A stretch of 64,000 nt of DNA, from the NCBI RefSeq assembly GCF_003148825.1, contig NZ_QGGZ01000001.1:558001-622000 (forward strand), read 5' to 3'. The notes under the pieces were generated by a model. It saw nothing but the letters and a program-made list of their open reading frames with translations. It did not search any database and was not told the origin of the DNA. Position 1 is the stretch's first letter; every line of letters starts with the position of its first letter. The stretch is from Streptomyces sp. CG 926. Lineage in GTDB: Bacteria > Actinomycetota > Actinomycetes > Streptomycetales > Streptomycetaceae. The position numbers and the translations under genes were made by a program. Positions 1 to 8,800 of this stretch are shown piece by piece.

Positions 1-751
1 CCACGCCGTTCTCGTCGCGGAAGACGAGCAGCCCGGGCCGCAACCGCTCGAAGGCCTCGCGCAGCCGGGTCAGTCCCGCCCAGGTCTGCATGTCCTTGAC
101 GGAGGCGGGCCCGAAGGCGGCGAGGTAGCGCAGCACGACCTCGTCCACGGGCTGCGCGGCGCCGGCGGGCTTCCCGAGCCAGCTCTCGACGGTGGTGAGC
201 CGGACCTGGCCGCTACGCCCCCACACGCCGCGCGGGGTGACCTGGACGAGCGGCAGCCGGCAGCGGGCGGCGACGGACAGCGACTGCGGGTCGGCGTCGG
301 GCCATTCCTGGAGCAGTTCCTCGCGGATCTCGCCCATGGTGCGCGGCTCGCTCTCGACGAAGGCGCGGGCGCGCTCCGCGAGCCGGTCCAGATCCACTCC
401 CGTGAGCCCTTTGCGGAAGTAGGTGATCTCGCGGTCGCGGGCGGGCTGGACCAGGGGTCGCAGGGTCAGGGCGTCGTGGGCGGTGTGCGTGTGGATCGTC
501 GACCGCATGGTGACCATCCGGACGACCTCGCGGGATTCCATGAGCCCGGCCAGCTCGGCGGGCCGGAAGTCGGCGAGCCGGGCGTGCAGCTGGAAGTAGG
601 GCGGCTTCACGTTCTGCGCCTGCAGCCCGAGCAGGTGCGCGACGGCGTCCCCCGCGGACATCTCGGCGCGGCTGAGCAGCAACTGGCGGGCGAGCGTGGC
701 ACGGTTCAGAGCGCGGGTGTCGAGTACGGGGTGTGTCGTCCTGGAAGCCAT
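1..751 (-). CDS. Winged-helix DNA-binding protein, AlkZ/HTH_42 type (3' end cut by window edge)
   Basis: The gene begins at ATG 751 and runs off the left edge, so the C-terminus is missing. The N-terminal part reads MASRTTHPVLDTRALNRATL and then LLGLQAQNVKPPYFQLHARL, the signature opening of the winged-helix family that includes the interstrand-crosslink DNA glycosylase AlkZ/YcaQ. The later stretch RMVTMRSTIHTHT is also typical. The family is best known for DNA repair glycosylases, but many Streptomyces paralogues have no tested function, so only the fold is assigned. It is divergent from corA across a 177-bp gap. Confidence 0.8.
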   Translation of the reverse strand, partial: MASRTTHPVLDTRALNRATLARQLLLSRAEMSAGDAVAHLLGLQAQNVKPPYFQLHARLADFRPAELAGLMESREVVRMVTMRSTIHTHTAHDALTLRPLVQPARDREITYFRKGLTGVDLDRLAERARAFVESEPRTMGEIREELLQEWPDADPQSLSVAARCRLPLVQVTPRGVWGRSGQVRLTTVESWLGKPAGAAQPVDEVVLRYLAAFGPASVKDMQTWAGLTRLREAFERLRPGLLVFRDENGV

Positions 752-928
752 GGCAGCAAGCTAGCCCCCTTTGCGGACAGCTTCCGTCCGCAACATCAAC
801 CCGACACCAACACCGACCCCCAGCCTCAGGCGGACCGGAAACGGCCCTCCCCGAACCCGGACGCCCCTTTCTCCCCTATATCCTGCCCCTTGCCCGTAAA
901 CACACGTTCGACCGGGAGCTGACCTGCG

Positions 929-2098
929 ATGTCGGAGCGTCCAGACCGCCGCCCCTCGCCGTCCGCCGCGAAGCGCGCGGGGTGGCGGCGCCCCGCCGAC
1001 CCGACCGCCGCCACCCCGCCGGCAGGACCCCCGACCGGCCCGCGGTCCGCACCGGCGGCGGCCGCTCCCCAGGACCACCGCAGCGTGATCGACTCGGCCG
1101 TCTACCGCGACGGCCGCCGGATCGCCTCCCCCGCCACCCTCGCCGAGACCTTCCGGCAGCTGCGCGAGGAGCCCGACGGGATGGCCTGGATCGGGCTGCA
1201 CCGCCCGACGGAGCCCGAACTCCACTCCCTGGCAGCCGAGTTCAACCTCCACGAAATCGCCGTCGAGGACGCCTTGGAGGCCCACCAGCGCCCCAAGCTG
1301 GAGCGCTACGGCGACACCCTCTTCGTCGTCCTGCGCGCCGCCCGCTACCTCGACGCGCAGGAGGAGGTCGACTTCGCCGAGCTCCACATCTTCGTCGGCC
1401 CGGACTTCCTGATCACGGTCCGCCACGGCGGCGCCCCGGACCTCTCCGCGGTCCGCCGCCGGATGGAGGGCAACCCGGAACTCCTGTCCCTCGGCCCGGA
1501 GGCGGCCCTGTACGCCATCCTCGACACGGTGGTCGACGGCTACGCCCCGGTCGTCGAGGGCGTCCAGACCGACATCGACGAGATCGAGACGGAGGTCTTC
1601 CGCGGCGACCCGTCGGTCTCCCGCCGCATCTACGAACTCTCCCGCGAGATCGTCGAGTTCCAACGCGCCACCCGCCCCCTGGTGGGCATGCTCCACGGCC
1701 TGATGGCGGGCTTCGCGAAGTACGGCACGGACGAGGAACTCCAGCGCTACCTCCGCGACGTGGCGGACCACGTGACGCACACGAGCGAACGCGTCGACGG
1801 CTTCCGCCAGGCCCTCACCGAGATCCTGACGGTCAACGCCACCCTGGTCTCCCAACAACAGAACGCCGAAATGCGCGCCTTGGCCGAGGCGGGCTTCGAA
1901 CAGAACGAGGAGATCAAGAAGATCTCCGCCTGGGCCGCGATCCTCTTCGCCCCCACCCTGGTCGGCACCATCTACGGCATGAACTTCGAAGACATGCCGG
2001 AGCTCAAGTGGGCCGGCGGCTACCCCTTCGCCATCCTCCTCATGGCGGTGGTCTGCGTCAGCCTGTACGTCATCTTCAAGAAGCGCGACTGGCTCTAG
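929..2098 (+). CDS. corA: CorA-family Mg2+/Co2+ transporter
   Basis: This is a 389-aa inner-membrane divalent cation channel of the CorA family. It has a long cytoplasmic alpha/beta and helical N-terminal part, then two membrane helices at the C-terminus. The family selectivity motif GMN is present in IYGMNFEDMPEL, between the helices ISAWAAILFAPTLVGTIYG and YPFAILLMAVVCVSLYVIF, and the protein ends in the usual basic KKRDWL. ATG 929 is preceded by a GGGAG ribosome site at about 913-917. Residues 1-50 are low-complexity and Arg/Pro/Ala rich. The last 181 bp of the frame recur exactly at 25.0 kb, so this 3' end appears to be the insertion site of the downstream island and may itself be island-supplied. 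Confidence 0.95.
   Translation: MSERPDRRPSPSAAKRAGWRRPADPTAATPPAGPPTGPRSAPAAAAPQDHRSVIDSAVYRDGRRIASPATLAETFRQLREEPDGMAWIGLHRPTEPELHSLAAEFNLHEIAVEDALEAHQRPKLERYGDTLFVVLRAARYLDAQEEVDFAELHIFVGPDFLITVRHGGAPDLSAVRRRMEGNPELLSLGPEAALYAILDTVVDGYAPVVEGVQTDIDEIETEVFRGDPSVSRRIYELSREIVEFQRATRPLVGMLHGLMAGFAKYGTDEELQRYLRDVADHVTHTSERVDGFRQALTEILTVNATLVSQQQNAEMRALAEAGFEQNEEIKKISAWAAILFAPTLVGTIYGMNFEDMPELKWAGGYPFAILLMAVVCVSLYVIFKKRDWL
1914..2094 (+). repeat. 181-bp direct repeat, copy 1 (3' end of corA; putative attL)
   Basis: Bases 1914-2094 match 25025-25205 without a mismatch when the two stretches are compared by eye. The match starts at TCAAGAAGATCTCC and stops one base before the stop codon (CTCTAG here, CTGTAG in the second copy). 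Both copies keep the corA reading frame to its stop. Same-orientation copies bounding about 23 kb of accessory genes suit the attachment sites of an integrative element targeting a gene 3' end. Confidence 0.85.
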
Positions 2099-2203
2099 CG
2101 GCCCACTGCACGAGCTTGATCGCGACCCCGGAATCCACGAGCGAGGACGCATGCCCGGGGTTCCCATGCCCGGCCTCAGGATCGCCCTGCATACGTACAG
2201 CCG

Positions 2204-2752
2204 TCACCTGAGTGCGCGGAGCATCGTGGTGTACACCGGGGCGTCCGGGAACGGCTGCTGATCACCGATGTGCCGGTACCCCCAGCCCTCGTAGAGGGCC
2301 TTCACCTTCGGGTGGCCGGGCTCGACGAGCAGCGTGACGCGCTCCTCAGTGCGACCGGCCAGCAGTTCCTCGTGGATCCGGTGGGCCAGACCCGTGCCCC
2401 TCCAGGGAGCCCGGACCATGATCTCGAAGAGGGCGAGGGTTCGGGTGCCGTCCTCGGTCGTGTCCGCCTCCGGGAGGGGCTGGAGCATGTGGGCCCACCA
2501 GCCGGTGTTCTGGGGCAGGGCCGCGGCGTAGGCGTAGCCGGCGGCCTCGCCACCGTCGTAGGCGACCACGGCCTCCCAGGACGGGCGGGAGGAGTGGCCG
2601 GTGAGACGACCCTCGAAGCGGTCGACGGAGAAGAACGGGTCCTCGCCGATCTCCTTCTCGTACACCTCGGCGTACACACCGACCAGGGTGGGTCGGATGG
2701 TGGGCAGCTGGTCGGTGCCGTAGCGGTGGAGGGTGATCTCCGGGGTGGGCAT
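2204..2752 (-). CDS. GNAT-family N-acetyltransferase
   Basis: This is a 182-aa protein starting at ATG 2752 (MPTPEITLHRYGTDQL). It shows the GNAT core: a beta-rich N-terminal half, the acetyl-CoA-binding stretch FEIMVRAPWRGTGLAHRIHE (motif A, R-x-x-G-x-G/A type), and a C-terminal VKALYEGWGYRHIGDQQP typical of motif B. The substrate cannot be deduced. It starts 23 bp downstream of the stop of the TPR regulator on the same strand, so the two are probably co-transcribed. A GTG or ATG further upstream would overlap the regulator and is not favoured. Confidence 0.85.
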   Translation of the reverse strand: MPTPEITLHRYGTDQLPTIRPTLVGVYAEVYEKEIGEDPFFSVDRFEGRLTGHSSRPSWEAVVAYDGGEAAGYAYAAALPQNTGWWAHMLQPLPEADTTEDGTRTLALFEIMVRAPWRGTGLAHRIHEELLAGRTEERVTLLVEPGHPKVKALYEGWGYRHIGDQQPFPDAPVYTTMLRALR

Positions 2753-2775
2753 GGTGCTCCTTGTCGCGTGACGGT

Positions 2776-4050
2776 TCAGGCAGTGCGGGTGCGGTCGTTC
2801 CACTGGCGGGTGACGGCGGACTTGGGGGCCGCCTGGTTGAGTGCGGAGGTGAAGCTGCCCAGGAGGTGGGGGACCCGGCCGGCGTCGGCGCCGGTCGGGG
2901 CGATGACGCGGGTGGCGGTGGCCACGGCCTGCTCGACGTCGCCCTGCGCGACCTGCGCGAGGGCCGCCTGGGAGAGGTAGTACGCGCGGTTGCGGTGCTG
3001 GTCGTCGCGGAGGTCGGCAATGCACCGGTGGGCATGGAACTCGGCCTTCTCCGCCTCGCCGAGCCGGTAGTGGGTGATTCCGGTCAGGCCGTGGAGCTCG
3101 CCCCGGGTGTAGAAGGCGACGGAGGACGGACGGGCCTCGGCGGGATCGGCCCGGTCGTAGGCACCGTGAGCCCGGTCCAAGGCTCGGAGGGCGCGGGTCT
3201 TGTCACCGAGGCTGGCGGCGGTCAGGGCGATGCGGGAGTGGGTCAGCGAGGCGTAGAGGGGGTCGGTGCGGTGTGGCCGGGTGCCGGTGCAGGCTTCGGC
3301 CGCGGCGAGGGCGTCGGCGTACCGGCCGCGCTGTCCGGCGAGCATGGCGGCGTACCGCCAGGTCTGGTGCTGGACCTGACCGTCTCCGGAAAGTCCCGCG
3401 AGCGTGACGGACTGCTCCAGGTAGCGCTGGGCCTCCCCCAGCCGGCGGGCATCGATGGCGGAGAACATGGCGAAGGCCGTGAAGGACGCGGCGACGGCAT
3501 AGAGGCGGGAGCGGACGCGCTGGCTGGCGGAGCCGTGCTGCTGGAGGCTGATCGTACGGGCGGCGAGGTCGGCGGCGCGCTTCTCCAGTACGGGGCCGCC
3601 GCCGTTCTGGTCGTCCAGGAGCCACAGTTCGGCCAGGAGGACGCGCAGGCGGTCGACGTCGGAGTGTCCGACGGTGGGTCGGGTGGCTGCGGTCGCGGTG
3701 CCGGTGGACACGGCGACGGCGGCGCCGGTGGCTACGGAGATGAAGCTTCGACGGCCAAGCACAGGGTCCTCCAGTCGTGCTGAGGGCGTTGCGGGGCGGG
3801 GGCGGGCACGGGGCACAAACCCCAGGTCGGCCCCAGGAAGCCCAGAGACGGCCTCCAGGGCCTGCCACTGGCGGTCCTGGGGCGAGCGGTTCTCTCCCGA
3901 CAGCCACCGGTAGACCGTCCGTTCGGTGACGGCGCCGCGGTGGCCGGTGAGGTCCGCCATGGCGTCGTTGACCTGCTCGGCAAGAGCGCCCGCACTGAGC
4001 CCGTGTTCCTTCATCCAGGTCTCTAATTCCGCGTTCCGCTTCCGCACCAT
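2776..4050 (-). CDS. HTH transcriptional regulator with C-terminal TPR-like domain
   Basis: The protein has 424 aa. Residues 1-60 form a helix-turn-helix of the XRE-like kind (GALAEQVNDAMADLTGHRGAVTERTVYRWLSGE). A Pro/Arg linker with RRSFISVATGAAVAVS follows near residue 100 and resembles the Tat-like segment common in this Streptomyces family, although the protein is expected to act in the cytoplasm. The remaining 300 residues are Ala-rich helical repeats of TPR type. Such regulators often sit beside secondary-metabolite or signalling operons. It is divergent from the DUF6415/glycosyltransferase operon and so is the best candidate for its regulator. The ligand is unknown. Confidence 0.75.
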   Translation of the reverse strand: MVRKRNAELETWMKEHGLSAGALAEQVNDAMADLTGHRGAVTERTVYRWLSGENRSPQDRQWQALEAVSGLPGADLGFVPRARPRPATPSARLEDPVLGRRSFISVATGAAVAVSTGTATAATRPTVGHSDVDRLRVLLAELWLLDDQNGGGPVLEKRAADLAARTISLQQHGSASQRVRSRLYAVAASFTAFAMFSAIDARRLGEAQRYLEQSVTLAGLSGDGQVQHQTWRYAAMLAGQRGRYADALAAAEACTGTRPHRTDPLYASLTHSRIALTAASLGDKTRALRALDRAHGAYDRADPAEARPSSVAFYTRGELHGLTGITHYRLGEAEKAEFHAHRCIADLRDDQHRNRAYYLSQAALAQVAQGDVEQAVATATRVIAPTGADAGRVPHLLGSFTSALNQAAPKSAVTRQWNDRTRTA

Positions 4051-4216
4051 GCAGTCACGGTAGGGGTGGGGCCGCCATCCGAGGTAGCGCAGGTCGGGAC
4101 TTTTCGTCAGTGGTCACGCGAGTAGCTGCGAGCGGATTCGTCATGTCCAACACGGCTCGGACGAGGGTTACTTGTCCGCACAGCCGAACCGGCAACAGGC
4201 GGATGGGAGCGGAATC
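4051..4216. promoter_or_regulatory. Divergent promoter region between the TPR regulator and the DUF6415 operon
   Basis: This 166-bp intergenic stretch separates the regulator start (4050, minus) from the GTG at 4217 (plus). It must contain both promoters. A GGGAGCGG ribosome site lies just upstream of GTG 4217. No convincing -10/-35 pair or long palindrome was identified by eye. Confidence 0.45.
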
Positions 4217-4609
4217 GTGACCGTACTCGCGCACGAAATAGCGGCAGCCCCGGCCGAGGTGCCCACGGTCACCTCCGCCAACCAGAAGACCGTGATCGCC
4301 TCCGCGGCCGCCGCTGTCGTCGGGGACGTCGAGGCCGCCCTCGCCCTCGCCGACCACCACCCGGCCGGAGAGGTGGCCGTACGACTGCGGGAGCGGCTGC
4401 GCGGGCACGTCCATACCCTCGCGGTGTCCGCCGAACGGTACGCGGCCCTGCTGCCGGAGAGCCGGGACAAGGACATCGCGGCCGGCACCGTGCGGTTCGC
4501 CCGCAGGGTCGCCCGGGACTGCGGGAGCGATCCGGCGATAGCGCTGCGGCTACTTGCCAAGTCGGTGGCCCACCTCGCCCGGAACACGGACCTCCTGCGG
4601 CTTGTCTGA
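4217..4609 (+). CDS. DUF6415-like natural-product-associated protein
   Basis: This is a small, Ala/Arg-rich, all-helical protein of 130 aa. The pattern RLRERLRGHVHTLAVSAERY, then LLPESRDKDIA, then TVRFARRVAR resembles the DUF6415 family that is annotated as associated with natural-product biosynthesis in Streptomyces. No catalytic motif is visible. GTG 4217 is chosen because GGGAGCGG sits directly upstream. A TTG at 4172 would add 15 residues. It is the first gene of the plus-strand operon, 193 bp before the GT8 gene. The family call is from recall of sequence style, not a search. Confidence 0.55.
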   Translation: MTVLAHEIAAAPAEVPTVTSANQKTVIASAAAAVVGDVEAALALADHHPAGEVAVRLRERLRGHVHTLAVSAERYAALLPESRDKDIAAGTVRFARRVARDCGSDPAIALRLLAKSVAHLARNTDLLRLV

Positions 4610-4802
4610 ACCGCTTCCGGCGCCGGCCTGCCTGGGGCGCCGGTGCCGGAAGCCCTCCACCTGCCCGGCCGCAGCAGGTGACCGCAGCACCTCGCCGACA
4701 CCGGTGAGGCGGGTCGGCTCCCCCGGATACGAGCGAGGAGCCGGCCACCATGCCCCGGCCCTGTCGGCCAGTCTCTTCCAACCTCGCCCTGGAGGCACCC
4801 GC

Positions 4803-5663
4803 GTGTACGCGATCGGCATGTGCGTCGATGCCCGCTACCTGCTACCCGCCCTGGTCACGCTCGGCTCGGTCGCCGACCACCTGCCGGGGGCCGACCGCCG
4901 CGAGAGCGCGGTACGGGTACTGACCAACGGCCTGTCCCCGGGGCAGGCCGCCGTGATGGAGTCCTTCGCCCGCCGCTGCGGGTTCGGCTCCTTCGACCTG
5001 CGCTGGCAGACCCCGCCGCCCGAGAGCGTCATGGCGGACACCGCCTACATCTCGGTCGCCACCTACCTGAGGTTCGGATTCACCCCCTGCTTCCTCGACC
5101 GTCCGTTCCTGATCTACGTAGACGCCGACGTCCACGTACGCGCCGACCTCTCCACGCCTCTGGACGGACTGCCGGCGGACCGGATCGGCGCCGTGCAGGA
5201 CGAGTTCAACCCGGCCGTCGGCCAGTGCCCGGCACTGCCCGGCGTCGCCGAGCGCTGGCCCCACCTGGTCGGGCGCACTTACTTCAACGCCGGGATGCTG
5301 TGGGTCCCCGCGCCAATGCTCGCCCCCATGCGGACCGGGGTCCACCGGGCCCTGGTCCGCGGGCGGCAGTACATCAAGCACAACGACCAGTGCGCCCTGA
5401 ACCTGTGGCTGCTGTCCTCCGGGACCGCGCACCCGGTCGGGCCGGTGTTCAACCGGTTCGAGGTGGATCGGTTCCTCGAGCGGGGGGACTGGGTCCGCCG
5501 GGTCCTCCGCCGCCCGGTCACCCGCCGGGACGGGCACGTGGTGCACTTCGTCGGGGGCCAGAAGCCGTGGATGCGCTCGTGCCCCGGCACGGAGGACGTG
5601 CGTACCTACCGGCAGCAGATGCACCGCACGCTGGGGCACCTGGCCAGGGCAGGTGCACGGTGA
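4803..5663 (+). CDS. Glycosyltransferase, GT8-like
   Basis: This is a 286-aa GT-A-fold glycosyltransferase. The metal-binding DxD motif is seen in LIYVDADVHVRADLS near residue 105, followed by the acceptor-side stretch YFNAGMLWVPAPML and HNDQCALNLWLL, which is the usual order in family GT8. The C-terminal VVHFVGGQKPW matches the conserved H-x-x-G-x-x-K-P-W of that family. GTG 4803 follows a GGAGG site seven to ten bases upstream. Its stop overlaps the next start by 4 bp (GTGA at 5660), so translation is likely coupled. Donor and acceptor are unknown. Confidence 0.85.
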   Translation: MYAIGMCVDARYLLPALVTLGSVADHLPGADRRESAVRVLTNGLSPGQAAVMESFARRCGFGSFDLRWQTPPPESVMADTAYISVATYLRFGFTPCFLDRPFLIYVDADVHVRADLSTPLDGLPADRIGAVQDEFNPAVGQCPALPGVAERWPHLVGRTYFNAGMLWVPAPMLAPMRTGVHRALVRGRQYIKHNDQCALNLWLLSSGTAHPVGPVFNRFEVDRFLERGDWVRRVLRRPVTRRDGHVVHFVGGQKPWMRSCPGTEDVRTYRQQMHRTLGHLARAGAR

Positions 5664-6568
5664 CTGGCGGCACGGTCCTGGCAGTAGAGAGGGCCTGCAC
5701 GGAACTGGCCGGGTCGGCTCCGGCCGAGACGGTCCGCGTCCGCAACGGACCGAAAACGGCCGTCTACCGCGTCCGTCTGGCCGACGGCCGCCCGGTGGTG
5801 GTCAAGCTGTTCGCGGCCAACGGCTCCCACGGAGCAGCCGACGAGGCCCGTCTCCTGGCCGCCGTCACCGCCGCCGGGCGGGTGCGGGTGCCGACCGTGA
5901 TCGGGTACGGGCCGGTTCCCGGCCTGACCGTCTCTGCCCTGGTCACCACCGATGCCGGAACGAGCACCTTGGGGGATGCCGTCCGAGCCGGGCAGATGCC
6001 GCGTCCGGCGGCACTGATGAGGATCGCCCTGCTGATGGCTGCATTCCATACCGTCAAGGCTCCGGCCGAAGTCCCCCTGGCGCCAAGCATCGGCCAGCAG
6101 GTCAGCGCTCTGGCCGCCCACTGCCCCAAGCAGGTCTTCGTCCGGCTCGCTCCCGCCCTGGAGGTCATCGCGGCCGGGGCACGTCTGGAACGACTCGTGT
6201 GGTGCCACGGAGACCTCCACCTGGAGAACGTGATCTGCGGAGGCGACCGACGCCTCACCGTCGGCGAACGCGGCCGGCCCCGCCTCCCCGAGTACCTCGT
6301 GGACTTCGAGGCCGCGACCGTGGAGGTCCCCGAGTACGACCTCGCCCAGACCCTCGTGACCTGCGACGCCCTGGAGCCGTCCGATCGGCTGTTCGTGGCC
6401 GCCGCATACGGACGGCCCGTCGACACCGGGCTCCTGGACGCCTACGTGGCCTTCCAGGCCGCACGCGGCTGGACCTACGCCGCCCATAGGGAAGGCCGCG
6501 ACCGCGACGCCTGGGCCGCCCGACTGCATCTTGCTCTGCCCCCGCAACCAGGAAGGACCGACCCGTGA
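5660..6568 (+). CDS. APH-fold phosphotransferase (small-molecule kinase)
   Basis: This is a 302-aa aminoglycoside-phosphotransferase/choline-kinase-like protein. The ATP-anchoring lysine lies in RPVVVKLFAA, the catalytic loop is LVWCHGDLHLENVI, and the metal-binding segment is YLVDFEAATVEVPEYDLAQT, all in canonical order. It starts at GTG 5660 inside the stop of the GT8 gene and ends inside the start of the GT2 gene, so it is embedded in the operon. It may phosphorylate a sugar or an intermediate of the pathway, or provide self-protection. The sequence cannot separate these. Confidence 0.85.
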   Translation: MTGGTVLAVERACTELAGSAPAETVRVRNGPKTAVYRVRLADGRPVVVKLFAANGSHGAADEARLLAAVTAAGRVRVPTVIGYGPVPGLTVSALVTTDAGTSTLGDAVRAGQMPRPAALMRIALLMAAFHTVKAPAEVPLAPSIGQQVSALAAHCPKQVFVRLAPALEVIAAGARLERLVWCHGDLHLENVICGGDRRLTVGERGRPRLPEYLVDFEAATVEVPEYDLAQTLVTCDALEPSDRLFVAAAYGRPVDTGLLDAYVAFQAARGWTYAAHREGRDRDAWAARLHLALPPQPGRTDP

Positions 6569-7296
6569 CCGATCCCGATCTGTCGGTAATCATCCCCGCG
6601 TACAACGAGGCCAAGTACCTGCCCCGCTATCTGCCCACCGTCTTCGCGTCCCTGCGCGCCTGGGAGGCAGGCTCCGGCCGGCGCGGAGAGGTGATCGTCG
6701 TGGACAACGCCTCTACCGACGAGACCGCCCCCGTCGCGAAGGACCTGGGCGCCCGGGTGGTGACGGAGCTTGTCCGCAGCATCGGCCTGGCCCGGAACAC
6801 CGGAGCACGCGAGGCCGAGGGGCGGATGCTGTTCTTCGTCGACGCAGACGTGGCCCTGCCGCTGGAGGGGATCACGGCCGCCGTTGCCGCGATGGACGCC
6901 GGGGCCGTCGGCGGGGCGATCCCACCGCTCTACACCCCCGCCCGGTTCGGGGCCCGTCTGCTGTGCGCCTACTGGGACCACCACCGCTCCCGTCACGGGG
7001 GCGCCCAGGGCGTCAACCAGTTCTGCACCCGGGACGCCTTCAAGGCAGTACACGGCTACCGGCCGGACTACTTCATGAGCGAGGACATGGAGTTCTTCGC
7101 CCGCCTGACCGCCTACAGCCGCCGCACGGGCGCGCCAGTCGCGGTCCTCGAAGACCTCCGCGTGCGGCCCTCCACCCGCCGCTACGACGCCTGGTCCACG
7201 GCCCGGATGCTCTGGTGGCAGAACCCCGTGGTCGTCCGCCTCGGCCTGACCTCGCCCCGCTTCTGGCGCAACTGGTACGCCACCACCGTCCGATGA
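6565..7296 (+). CDS. Glycosyltransferase family 2
   Basis: This is a 243-aa GT2 enzyme. The N-terminal strand LSVIIPAYNEAKYLPRYLP, the nucleotide-binding VIVVDNASTDET and the metal-binding FFVDADVALP (DxD) are in textbook order. MSEDMEFFARL carries the catalytic-base ED motif. It has no membrane helices, so it is probably cytosolic. GTG 6565 overlaps the kinase stop by 4 bp and is preceded by AGGAAGG. It is the second of three glycosyltransferases in the operon. Confidence 0.9.
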   Translation: MTDPDLSVIIPAYNEAKYLPRYLPTVFASLRAWEAGSGRRGEVIVVDNASTDETAPVAKDLGARVVTELVRSIGLARNTGAREAEGRMLFFVDADVALPLEGITAAVAAMDAGAVGGAIPPLYTPARFGARLLCAYWDHHRSRHGGAQGVNQFCTRDAFKAVHGYRPDYFMSEDMEFFARLTAYSRRTGAPVAVLEDLRVRPSTRRYDAWSTARMLWWQNPVVVRLGLTSPRFWRNWYATTVR

Positions 7297-7310
7297 TCGG
7301 AGAACCCCAG

Positions 7311-8186
7311 GTGACCCGCCTGCCCCTGCCGGACGCCGACGGCATCTACACCTTCCCCACCGACCTCCTGACCGCACACCGGTCCTGGATGGACTCCCTG
7401 ACCCGGGCGAAGGAGATCATGACGCTGACGGCGCCGCTGACCCTCGCGCCGTACTGGATCGAGCCGCGCAAGCCGTCCGGGCGGCCGGTGGTCGTCATCG
7501 AACCCCACCACGACGACTTCGTCCTGTCCGCCTCCGGAACCTTCCTCGCCCGTCCCCGACCGCTGACCGTGGTCACCGTCTTCACCCGCTCCCGCAGCAT
7601 CCACCCCTCCCTCGAAAGCACCTACAACAGCGTGGAAACGGTCTCCGAACTCCGCGACCGGGAAGCCGCCCAGTCCCTGTTGCCCCTGGGGGCGGCCAGG
7701 GTCGACCTGGGGCACAAGGACGCCGAGAAGCCCTATCGGGCACCCGAGCCCGCCCAGGTAGACCGGATCACCTCCGAACTCGCCGAGGTGCTGGACGGGA
7801 TGGAAGACGCGGAGCTGCTCGCCCCGGCCGCCGTTACGCGCCACCCTGACCACCTCGCCGTCCACGAGGCGGCGCGCCGCCTGGGCTGCCGCTGGTTCTG
7901 GGAGGACGTCGCCTTCTGGTCCACCTACGGGCTGTCCGGTTGCGACCGGCAGCTGTTCCAGCAGCGGGCCAGCGGCGTCTTCGAACCGGAGCTGGAGGAC
8001 ATCACCGCCACCGTCCTCGACAAGGTGACCCTGCTGCACATGCACGGCTCGCAGATGCATCCCGCGCGAAAGATGTACCGGCCGATCCGGCACGCCCACA
8101 CCGTCGCCGCCAACCTGCTGCCCGACCCGGACAGCCGCCTGCGGGGCCAGTTCGCGGAACGCTTCTACCGGCTCGGGGGGTCGTGA
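7311..8186 (+). CDS. PIG-L family deacetylase (LmbE-like)
   Basis: Zinc-dependent N-deacetylase of the PIG-L/LmbE family, which removes N-acetyl groups from GlcNAc-type sugars (MshB and antibiotic tailoring enzymes are members). The zinc motif PHHDD appears in VVIEPHHDDFVLSASG, and the second metal histidine is in APAAVTRHPDHLAVHEA. GTG 7311 is preceded by GGAGA at a good distance. An in-frame ATG at 7293 overlapping the GT2 stop is an alternative that adds 6 residues. In this context it probably deacetylates a sugar installed by one of the neighbouring glycosyltransferases. Confidence 0.85.
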   Translation: MTRLPLPDADGIYTFPTDLLTAHRSWMDSLTRAKEIMTLTAPLTLAPYWIEPRKPSGRPVVVIEPHHDDFVLSASGTFLARPRPLTVVTVFTRSRSIHPSLESTYNSVETVSELRDREAAQSLLPLGAARVDLGHKDAEKPYRAPEPAQVDRITSELAEVLDGMEDAELLAPAAVTRHPDHLAVHEAARRLGCRWFWEDVAFWSTYGLSGCDRQLFQQRASGVFEPELEDITATVLDKVTLLHMHGSQMHPARKMYRPIRHAHTVAANLLPDPDSRLRGQFAERFYRLGGS

Positions 8187-8800
8187 TGATCCTCGGCCTG
8201 GAAGGCCCCTCGTACGGGGGCAAGACCTCTGCCCTGGGGCGGCTACGCGGGGTGCCGGCAATGCAGGACGCGTTGTTCTTCTCCTGCTATGTGAAGTCGT
8301 TCGCGCGCCGCGAGGACATCCCCACCCCCTCCACCCGGTCGGCAGACGAGCAGGTGGAGGCGTTCATGACGTTCATGGAGATCGAGGGCAACCGCGTGGA
8401 CGCAGCTCGCCGCCACGGCGGGCTGGTCGTCCTAGACCGGACCGTCGACACCCTCCTCGCCCACGCTCACGCCATGGACGAGATCTACGGCTTCGACGTC
8501 CTGCCCGAACTGACCCGTCTGGCCGAGGAGATGCCACACCTGAGGCCGGACCACACCCTGTACCTGGACGTGACGCCCGAGCTCTTACACCTGCGGCGCA
8601 AGGCCGCCGGACACCACGAGGTCGAGCCGGAATACTTCCTCCACGACCCCGCCTTCCTCACGCACTTCCGCGACTATTTCTGCCGCCCGGCCCACCGCCC
8701 GGCGACTGCGGAGTTGGCCATCGCCTCCGGGGACGGCGACCGGCAGGAGACAGCCGCCGTCGTGCAAGCCCTCTTCACATACTGGGCGGGTGTCCGGTGA
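8186..8800 (+). CDS. P-loop kinase, thymidylate-kinase-like
   Basis: The protein has 204 aa. The N-terminal MILGLEGPSYGGKTSALGRL is a P-loop of nucleoside/nucleotide-kinase type. LVVLDRTVDTLLAH supplies the D-R motif that binds substrate in dTMP-kinase-like proteins. TLYLDVTPELLHLRRKA matches the lid/adenine-binding region. It is unlikely to be the housekeeping Tmk given its position inside a glycosylation operon. It may phosphorylate a nucleoside or sugar intermediate. GTG 8183 one codon upstream is equally possible. The start overlaps the deacetylase stop. Confidence 0.75.
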   Translation: MILGLEGPSYGGKTSALGRLRGVPAMQDALFFSCYVKSFARREDIPTPSTRSADEQVEAFMTFMEIEGNRVDAARRHGGLVVLDRTVDTLLAHAHAMDEIYGFDVLPELTRLAEEMPHLRPDHTLYLDVTPELLHLRRKAAGHHEVEPEYFLHDPAFLTHFRDYFCRPAHRPATAELAIASGDGDRQETAAVVQALFTYWAGVR